A stretch of 64,000 nt of DNA from Streptococcus suis (GTDB taxonomy: Bacteria; Bacillota; Bacilli; Lactobacillales; Streptococcaceae). The position numbers were made by a program, and so were the translations under genes. The stretch covers positions 1 through 64,000 of the forward strand of contig JAKTNI010000001.1 in the NCBI GenBank assembly GCA_029593505.1, given 5' to 3'. This document shows, in pieces, positions 58,086 through 64,000 of this stretch. How positions within the stretch are numbered: the stretch's first letter is position 1; each line of letters opens with the position of its first letter. The notes under the pieces were generated by a model. It saw only the letters and a list, made by a program, of their open reading frames with translations. It searched no databases and was not told where the DNA came from.

Positions 58086-61000
58086 ATGAATTATCTTATT
58101 TATCATCAAAATGTCTATGTTCTATATTCAGGTAAGACTTACCGTTTAGGATCAGAATCTTCTTCAGATATTGTACTTCCTTTAGAGGAAGAAATAAGTA
58201 TGACTGTGGAAGTAGATACGATTGAACTACTTGGACAACACTATAGTTATGGACGTCATCAGGTTGATGTATCTGAACAAGTCAGTATTGTTTTGTTGAG
58301 TTTTGAGACTACGGAATATTATTTACTTCCCGAAAAAATTCTTTATTTATCAAATGAGTTGGAAGCAGATATTCGACTTAAAGGCTACGAAGATGAGATT
58401 GTTTTATCCATTGAGACTAGTCATATAACATTTTTTAGCTCAGTTCCATACTTCATTAATGGAAAACAGGTAGAAGGAAGACAAGTCATTCAAGATAATG
58501 ACCAAATTATTCTTGATAGTGGTCTTGCTTTGTCTCCTAAAAAGCAAACAATAGCGATTCAGTCATTGTTTGCAGTTGATACTGAATTATTACAATTCTC
58601 TGAAACAGCTATTGAAGATAGATCAAAAGAATTTCATCGTTCTCCTCGGATTATTTTAAGGGAACCAGAAGGAAAGGTGACGATTGCTTCTGCCCCGGTA
58701 GAAGATGATCATAAGAATCAGTCTCTAATAAGACTGATTATCACCCCTCTTGCGATGATTGTATTCACGGGATTGACATTTTATTTTACTCGTAGTGGTG
58801 GTATGATTTTTATGATGATGGGAATGTCAGTGATTACAATTGGAACATCTATTCATTCTTATTTTTCAGATAAAAAAACTCATAAGGTGACACAAGAACA
58901 AAAAATTGAGAATTATCTTTCCTATTTGGATACGAAGTATTCAGAGTTGGCACAGCTACGTAAAGAGCAAGCAGATTCACTTATGTATCATTATCCTACT
59001 ATTTACAAAGTTCTTGAGATGGTGGAGCAAATAGATAGACGTATCTATGAAAAAACACCTCATCATTTTGATTTTTTATCCTATAGTTTGGGGTTAGGTG
59101 ATGTTGAGTCTAGCTTTCGTGTGGAGTATTCGGATTCAGAGCTAACGAAGTATAATGCACATGCAAATCAAAAAGTACAGGAATTGCTCTCTTATTACCG
59201 AATAGTTGAACAGGTACCACTTGCAAATACTATTAAAAGTCCGATTGGTTATATAGGAACCCGTCAAGTGGTTATTGAACAAGTTCAACAAATGATGATG
59301 CAATTGGCAACTTTTCAAAGTTACCATGATGTACAATTTATTCCAATTTTTCGAGAAGAAGAACTTCACTTGTGGAATTGGAGTCGTTGGTTACCGCATA
59401 CAAAAATTAAAGCACTGAATAGTCGTAGCTTTGTTTATAGTCAACGTACGCGCGATCAGCTACTGACTTCGCTCTATCAAATTATCAAAGATAGAAAATT
59501 AGACAACGAACAAGATAAAGGAAATGAAAAACAATATTCTCCAAGCTATGTACTGTTGATTACAGATTTGAGCCTCATGCTTGATCATAATATCATGGAA
59601 TATATCAATGAAGACCTATCTCATTTGGGTATTCATTATGTTTTTGTAGAAGAAGTCATTGAGAGTTTACCGGAGCATGTTAAGACTGTTATAGACTTTC
59701 GTGGGGATAAGAAAGGAACTCTACTTCTTCAAGATGGAAATTATGTGAACAAATCTCTGTCTCCATTTTCTTCTATTAGCCTTACAGATAAAGAACATTT
59801 TGCTAGAAATCTAGCGGGTATTAATCACGTGCAAACTCTTCGGAATTCTATTCCAAACAGTATCACTTTCCTTGAAATGTATGGTGTTAATAGAGTAGAG
59901 GAACTGGATATGTTGAAACGATGGGAAGAAAATGAGACGTATCAAACAATGGCAGTTCCTTTAGGAGCTCGTGGTCGAGATGATATTCTTTATCTTAATC
60001 TCCATGAGAAAGCACATGGCCCGCATGGTTTGATTGCAGGAACAACAGGATCAGGGAAGTCAGAGTTAGTTCAATCTTATATTCTTTCATTAGCTGTTAA
60101 CTATCATCCGTACGAAGTGGCATTCCTTTTGATTGACTATAAAGGTGGAGGTATGGCTCATCTTTTTGCTGATTTACCTCATCTTGTGGGAACAATTACA
60201 AACTTGGATGGTAATCAAGCGAATCGTGCATTGGTATCTATCAAAGCAGAGTTGAAAAAACGTCAAAGAATCTTTCTTGAGAACGATGTCAATCATATCA
60301 ATCAATACACTAAACTTTATAAGGAAGGTAAAGTGAGCGAGCCATTACCGCATCTCCTTATTATTAGTGATGAGTTTGCAGAATTGAAGGCAAATCAACC
60401 TGAATTTATGGAAGAGTTAGTATCCACAGCCCGTATTGGACGTTCGCTTGGGGTAAAACTTATTCTTGCCACTCAAAAACCAAGTGGTGTGGTGAATGAT
60501 CAAATTTGGTCAAATTCCAAATTTAAGATTGCGCTTAAAGTACAAGATGTAGCGGATTCTCGTGAAGTTATCAAAACACCAGATGCCGCTGAAATTACAC
60601 AGACGGGTCGTGCTTATCTCCAAGTTGGAAATAATGAGATTTATGAATTGTTCCAGAGTGCTTGGTCAGGAGCTGAATATGATCCAGATGGACGTAATCA
60701 TATTCAACGTGATATGACCGTTTATGAGATTACTTCAAGTGGTCAATATAATGCTATCAATAAAGACTTGAGTGGTCTTGATCAGAAAAAAGAAACGAAG
60801 TCCGTACCAACAGAGTTGGATGCTGTTGTTGATTTAGCTTCTCACTTATTTGATGAACTTCATATTCCTAAAGTAGCTAGTCCATGGTTACCACCACTAG
60901 AGGAGAGGATTTATGCTAGAGACTTGCAGTCTATAGATTTTAGAGACTACTGGGGTACTTCAATCAACCTACAACCTATCTTAGTAGGGTACCAAGATAT

Positions 61001-62462
61001 TCCTGAAAAGCAAGAGCAATCTCCACTCTACTTTGATATGGAAAATAGAGGTCATATCTTATTGGTGTCAAGTCCAGGTTTTGGAAAATCTACTTTCCTT
61101 CAAAACTTTGCTATGGATGTGATGCGTAAACATACACCAGCTCAAGTACATTTTTATCTTTATGATTTTGGAACAAGTGGGCTAATTTCTTTATCAGATT
61201 TTCCGCATGTAGCAGATTATTTCTCCTTAGATGAAACAGAAAAGATTATGAAGTCTCTTCGTACTTTGAATAAAGAAGTCAAAGCTCGTAAACAGGCATT
61301 GTCTAAGGAAAAGGCGACTAATTTAGCGCAATTTAACCAATTATCTGAAGAAAGTTTTCCAACTATTTTTATTGAAATTGATGGATTTGATAGTGTCATG
61401 GATGCACCATTTGTGGATGCTTTCTATGATATATTAAATGTTATTGCTCGTGACGGTGCTTCTCTAGGCATGTATCTAGTTGTCACGTTATCTCGTTTGA
61501 ACGCTATGCGTTTACAACTACAATCCAATTTCAAAACCAAATTGTCTCTGTTCTTGTTTGATAATAGTGACTTGTCAGGTGTTGTTGGACGGTCTAATAT
61601 CCCTCTTGATGAAATTAAGGGACGTGCGATTACTAAATTGGATGAGATTATTCAATTCCAAATGACTTTGCCGTACAGTAGTGAACATTACACAGATTAC
61701 ATTGCAGAAATAAAAGATGAAGTAGAAGCTATGAGTGCAGCATATACTGGTCCATTACCGAATAGTATTCCAATGTTACCTGAAAAAGTTACGAAAGATG
61801 TTCTCGCAGATATTTTGGAGAGAAGTGATAACTTTATTATCGGTTTGGAACGTGAAGCAGTTCTTCCTGCAGCGTTTAGTTTTGGGAAACCTATGTTGAT
61901 GGCCTCGGATAGCCCTGCTTTTGTTAATCACTATTACAGATTGTTGGAATTCCATTTGCATAGACTTTCTGGTGACTATCATACTGTTATTTTAGATTCA
62001 AGCCAACGTATTGCCAATACTTTCTTCGAGGGAGTTCAGCGCTTTAGCGGTTCCTTGGAAGTTGAGAATGTTATGAGATCTATTATTGATGATTTTAAGA
62101 AACGTTTAGCTGAACCGAATCCAAACTATCCGAAATGGCTGATTTTGATTCCAGATTTAGCGGCTACTGCGATGGCATCTGGCATAAGTGAAGCAGATTT
62201 TAAAGAGCTTCTAATTGAAGGAAGTCAACACGGTGTAACAGTACTTTTAATTGGTACCTATCAAGATCTAGTTTCAAATACTTATGATAATTATGTCAAA
62301 TTGGCTAATCAAATGGTGGAACAAGTTTTCCTTGGTATGCGTATTAGTGATCAGAACCACACTCGCTATCCTTATATCAATAATGAGCCATCATTAAGAG
62401 CAAATCAAGGCTATATTCTTCACCCAGAGGGATATGAGTTTATCCAATTATTAGAAATTTAG
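58086..62462 (+). CDS. essC: Type VII secretion ATPase EssC
   Basis: A 1458-residue FtsK/SpoIIIE motor. Two FHA-like domains occupy about 1-190 (TYRLGSESSSDIVLP); two membrane segments lie near 218-255. ATPase 1 has Walker A GTTGSGKS at about 652-659 and Walker B LLIISDEFAEL. ATPase 2 has Walker A SPGFGKST at about 995-1003 and FIEIDGFDSV. A third, degenerate ATPase domain lacks a clear Walker A. In S. aureus the C-terminal part differs between strains and fixes which effectors are exported. SD AAGGAGGA. Confidence 0.96.
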   Translation: MNYLIYHQNVYVLYSGKTYRLGSESSSDIVLPLEEEISMTVEVDTIELLGQHYSYGRHQVDVSEQVSIVLLSFETTEYYLLPEKILYLSNELEADIRLKGYEDEIVLSIETSHITFFSSVPYFINGKQVEGRQVIQDNDQIILDSGLALSPKKQTIAIQSLFAVDTELLQFSETAIEDRSKEFHRSPRIILREPEGKVTIASAPVEDDHKNQSLIRLIITPLAMIVFTGLTFYFTRSGGMIFMMMGMSVITIGTSIHSYFSDKKTHKVTQEQKIENYLSYLDTKYSELAQLRKEQADSLMYHYPTIYKVLEMVEQIDRRIYEKTPHHFDFLSYSLGLGDVESSFRVEYSDSELTKYNAHANQKVQELLSYYRIVEQVPLANTIKSPIGYIGTRQVVIEQVQQMMMQLATFQSYHDVQFIPIFREEELHLWNWSRWLPHTKIKALNSRSFVYSQRTRDQLLTSLYQIIKDRKLDNEQDKGNEKQYSPSYVLLITDLSLMLDHNIMEYINEDLSHLGIHYVFVEEVIESLPEHVKTVIDFRGDKKGTLLLQDGNYVNKSLSPFSSISLTDKEHFARNLAGINHVQTLRNSIPNSITFLEMYGVNRVEELDMLKRWEENETYQTMAVPLGARGRDDILYLNLHEKAHGPHGLIAGTTGSGKSELVQSYILSLAVNYHPYEVAFLLIDYKGGGMAHLFADLPHLVGTITNLDGNQANRALVSIKAELKKRQRIFLENDVNHINQYTKLYKEGKVSEPLPHLLIISDEFAELKANQPEFMEELVSTARIGRSLGVKLILATQKPSGVVNDQIWSNSKFKIALKVQDVADSREVIKTPDAAEITQTGRAYLQVGNNEIYELFQSAWSGAEYDPDGRNHIQRDMTVYEITSSGQYNAINKDLSGLDQKKETKSVPTELDAVVDLASHLFDELHIPKVASPWLPPLEERIYARDLQSIDFRDYWGTSINLQPILVGYQDIPEKQEQSPLYFDMENRGHILLVSSPGFGKSTFLQNFAMDVMRKHTPAQVHFYLYDFGTSGLISLSDFPHVADYFSLDETEKIMKSLRTLNKEVKARKQALSKEKATNLAQFNQLSEESFPTIFIEIDGFDSVMDAPFVDAFYDILNVIARDGASLGMYLVVTLSRLNAMRLQLQSNFKTKLSLFLFDNSDLSGVVGRSNIPLDEIKGRAITKLDEIIQFQMTLPYSSEHYTDYIAEIKDEVEAMSAAYTGPLPNSIPMLPEKVTKDVLADILERSDNFIIGLEREAVLPAAFSFGKPMLMASDSPAFVNHYYRLLEFHLHRLSGDYHTVILDSSQRIANTFFEGVQRFSGSLEVENVMRSIIDDFKKRLAEPNPNYPKWLILIPDLAATAMASGISEADFKELLIEGSQHGVTVLLIGTYQDLVSNTYDNYVKLANQMVEQVFLGMRISDQNHTRYPYINNEPSLRANQGYILHPEGYEFIQLLEI

Positions 62463-62473
62463 GAGGAATGTAT

Positions 62474-62803
62474 ATGTCAGAATTTAATATGTTACCGCTA
62501 GGAAGTATCGTTATTCTCAAGGGAAATACCAAAAAGATGATGATTATTTCTCGTGTGATTGCTGTACCAGTCAAGGGTGAAGTTTATCGCTTTGATTATG
62601 GGGCGTGTCTTTATCCTGAGGGAGTGATGGGAGAAAACTTGATTTATTTTAATGAGGAAGATATCTTTAAAGTGATTCAGGAAGGATACACAGATGATGA
62701 CAATGATATCATGCTAGAAAATATTGATGTTATTCTAAAAACAACAGATATTCCGAAAGGAAGTGTTTCCGAGTTGAATGAAACGAATAATCTTGGAGGG
62801 TAG
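62474..62803 (+). CDS. DUF4176 protein of the type VII locus
   Basis: A 109-residue protein with the DUF4176 pattern LPLGSIVILKGNTKKMMIISR and YDYGACLYPEG-like central part (here FDYGACLYPEG). The family sits beside essC and LXG genes in Firmicutes. It is cytoplasmic by prediction; its role is uncertain, with effector handling suggested by context. The ATG at 62474 is seven bases from AGGAGG; an ATG at 62468 is too close. It ends three bases before the next gene. Confidence 0.85.
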   Translation: MSEFNMLPLGSIVILKGNTKKMMIISRVIAVPVKGEVYRFDYGACLYPEGVMGENLIYFNEEDIFKVIQEGYTDDDNDIMLENIDVILKTTDIPKGSVSELNETNNLGG

Positions 62804-62806
62804 TCT

Positions 62807-63241
62807 ATGGGTCAAGTTGATTATTATCAAATAAACCAATTACAAGGGCAAATAACGAGCTATCATTCTAGTATATCGTCTGCTTCCTCAGCGATAGCGT
62901 CAATAGATGAACAATTAGAGAGACTTCGCTCTGTAAAACGTTCCATCGGAATCATTCAACAAGAGGTTCATCATATCAAATCTTCTGTGATGCTAAAAAA
63001 AGACCAACCCAATTGGAAAGGTCAAAAAAAGGAAGAATTCATAGTGAAATGGCAAGATTTTTCTAGTGATTATACTCATTTTCAGAGAGAGCTGAATGAT
63101 TTTTATGATGCTATTTGCGATGAAATTACTCGATTGGAAAATCGGAAAAATGAGCAGCATGGTATCATCGGCTGGTGTCAAAGCCAGATTAACTACTTAG
63201 GAAACATGATTGAAAAATTATGGCACACAAAGGAGGGTTAA
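62807..63241 (+). CDS. DUF5082-like helical partner protein (YwqH type)
   Basis: A 144-residue, largely helical protein with heptad-like patterning (ITSYHSSISSASSAIASIDEQ, then SIGIIQQEVHHIKSSVM) and a single Trp-Lys-Gly (NWKGQKKEEF) at the turn, similar to WXG-type hairpins. It fits DUF5082/YwqH, encoded just before LXG toxins in Bacillus. It probably forms part of the effector targeting complex. Confidence 0.75.
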   Translation: MGQVDYYQINQLQGQITSYHSSISSASSAIASIDEQLERLRSVKRSIGIIQQEVHHIKSSVMLKKDQPNWKGQKKEEFIVKWQDFSSDYTHFQRELNDFYDAICDEITRLENRKNEQHGIIGWCQSQINYLGNMIEKLWHTKEG

Positions 63242-63244
63242 AAC

Positions 63245-63529
63245 ATGTATGGAACCATTCAATTATCAGATGTCATTTTTGGTGCCCATGTCAGTAGTCT
63301 GTCTAGTGCTAAGGATCGCCTAAGTAGTGTGTCTCCAACCAAAGCAGATATGACCTCGGAATCGAAAGTGCTGGATCTTTATGAACAACAATTTCATGAA
63401 CTTCAAGCACTGATAAGGAGCTATGTCACCTTGTTAGAAGCGGATATTTCCCTCATACAAGAAACTGGACAAGAGCTTATCAGAACGGATCATACTTTGG
63501 GTCAGTCCCTTTTTTCAGGATTAAACTAG
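63245..63529 (+). CDS. Small helical LXG partner (DUF3130/Lap type)
   Basis: A 94-residue helical protein (MYGTIQLSDVIFGAHVSSLS, then SKVLDLYEQQFHELQALIR) of the size of Lap-type targeting factors needed to export LXG toxins in other streptococci. It starts three bases after the DUF5082-like gene and ends just before the LXG gene. DUF5344 is another possible label. Confidence 0.75.
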   Translation: MYGTIQLSDVIFGAHVSSLSSAKDRLSSVSPTKADMTSESKVLDLYEQQFHELQALIRSYVTLLEADISLIQETGQELIRTDHTLGQSLFSGLN

Positions 63530-63538
63530 GAGGACATG

Positions 63539-64000
63539 ATGGCTTATAAGATCAAGTTTGATGATATCACCTCCCTCCAACTCAGCACTCAGGCAACGAT
63601 TAGATCGTGGGGAGAGGGTATCAGTTCTATCAATGCGGCTATGTCTGGCTTAATCCATGATACCAATCTTCAGGGTCAAACGGTCGCAAGTATTGGGACT
63701 TATCTCAGTGAAGTGCATGGTACCTTATTACAAACCCTCATGAACTTAATGAATGAGTACTCCACTAGTCTCTTGCTTTATAAGGACGGATATTATACTA
63801 TTGATAGTGACCACCATACGGTCTTTCCTGAGCAGGTCTTTACGAGCTTGCAGTCTGATTTGAAGAATTCCCAGGCTCATTTTCAACATCAGATAGACCG
63901 ATTGAATACGGCTAAGTCTACTATTTCGGATTTGGTTGGTTATTCAGGAACTAGTCATACTCGGACTGCTTTAGATTATCATGTTCTCCTCACTAAGATC
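63539..64000 (+). CDS. LXG-domain type VII effector, N-terminal part only
   Basis: An open frame of 154 codons that leaves the window. It has the LXG-domain look: MAYKIKFDDITSLQLSTQAT at the start, LQGQTVASIGTYLSEVHG carrying the L-x-G motif, and long helices (FQHQIDRLNTAKSTISDLV). The toxin domain and immunity gene lie beyond the window, so activity is unknown. The ATG at 63539 is preferred over 63536, as it is five bases from AGGAGG. The three preceding genes are its likely partners. Confidence 0.88.
   Translation, partial: MAYKIKFDDITSLQLSTQATIRSWGEGISSINAAMSGLIHDTNLQGQTVASIGTYLSEVHGTLLQTLMNLMNEYSTSLLLYKDGYYTIDSDHHTVFPEQVFTSLQSDLKNSQAHFQHQIDRLNTAKSTISDLVGYSGTSHTRTALDYHVLLTKI

Overview
The window is low-GC Firmicutes chromosome and reads as Streptococcus. 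The genus call rests on gene order and protein style: liv operon, FlpS/Arc arginine deiminase cluster, scrRB/scrA/scrK sucrose locus, pnp-cysE-cysS-mrnC, msmK, kup, and a type VIIb secretion locus. Streptococcus suis or a close relative is the best guess, by recall only; no database was searched. No rRNA, tRNA, CRISPR array or prophage was seen.

Layout. 1-8.5 kb: a transposase scrap, then a cellobiose/beta-glucoside block (PRD regulator, EIIA, small membrane protein, EIIC), a decayed GH1 glycosidase, a histidine phosphatase, an intact 6-phospho-beta-glucosidase, and a DUF6688-like membrane protein whose 3' end carries a perfect 50-bp tandem duplication. 8.5-16.2 kb: lplA, rpsF-ssb-rpsR, DUF1129 and corA (minus strand), uvrA, ylbG. 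16.2-21 kb: branched-chain amino acid ABC transporter livJHMGF. 21.2-28.3 kb: flpS, arcA, arcB, arcC, arcD, argR, which ferment arginine to ornithine, ammonia, CO2 and ATP; hairpins and a candidate internal promoter break the cluster into separately tunable parts. 28.6-30 kb: efp, an Asp23-family gene, nusB. 30-35.5 kb: sucrose uptake and breakdown (scrR and scrB leftward, scrA and scrK rightward) around a shared operator region. 35.6-48.7 kb: pnp with a long leader hairpin, cysE, a nucleoside phosphorylase gene with one stop codon, cysS, mrnC, a PucR-type regulator, msmK, an aromatic acid exporter-like protein, kup, rlmB and degV.

48.8-64 kb is the most interesting part: a type VIIb secretion system (esxA, esaA, essA, esaB, essB, essC), followed by DUF4176, DUF5082 and DUF3130-type helpers and the start of an LXG effector that runs off the window. 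Between essA and esaB lies a cassette of two related lipoprotein genes, each followed by a lipase-type gene start. The second lipase gene continues into a long helical C-terminal half. This layout, with the lipase first, the helical targeting region last and a lipoprotein next door, matches the reverse-order TslA lipase effector and TilA immunity lipoprotein described in Staphylococcus aureus. Here the pair is tandemly duplicated with a period near 683 bp. The upstream lipase copy is cut to about 90 codons, and the full-length copy carries one in-frame TAA. The window therefore seems to catch an antibacterial effector-immunity cassette while it duplicates, diversifies and decays.
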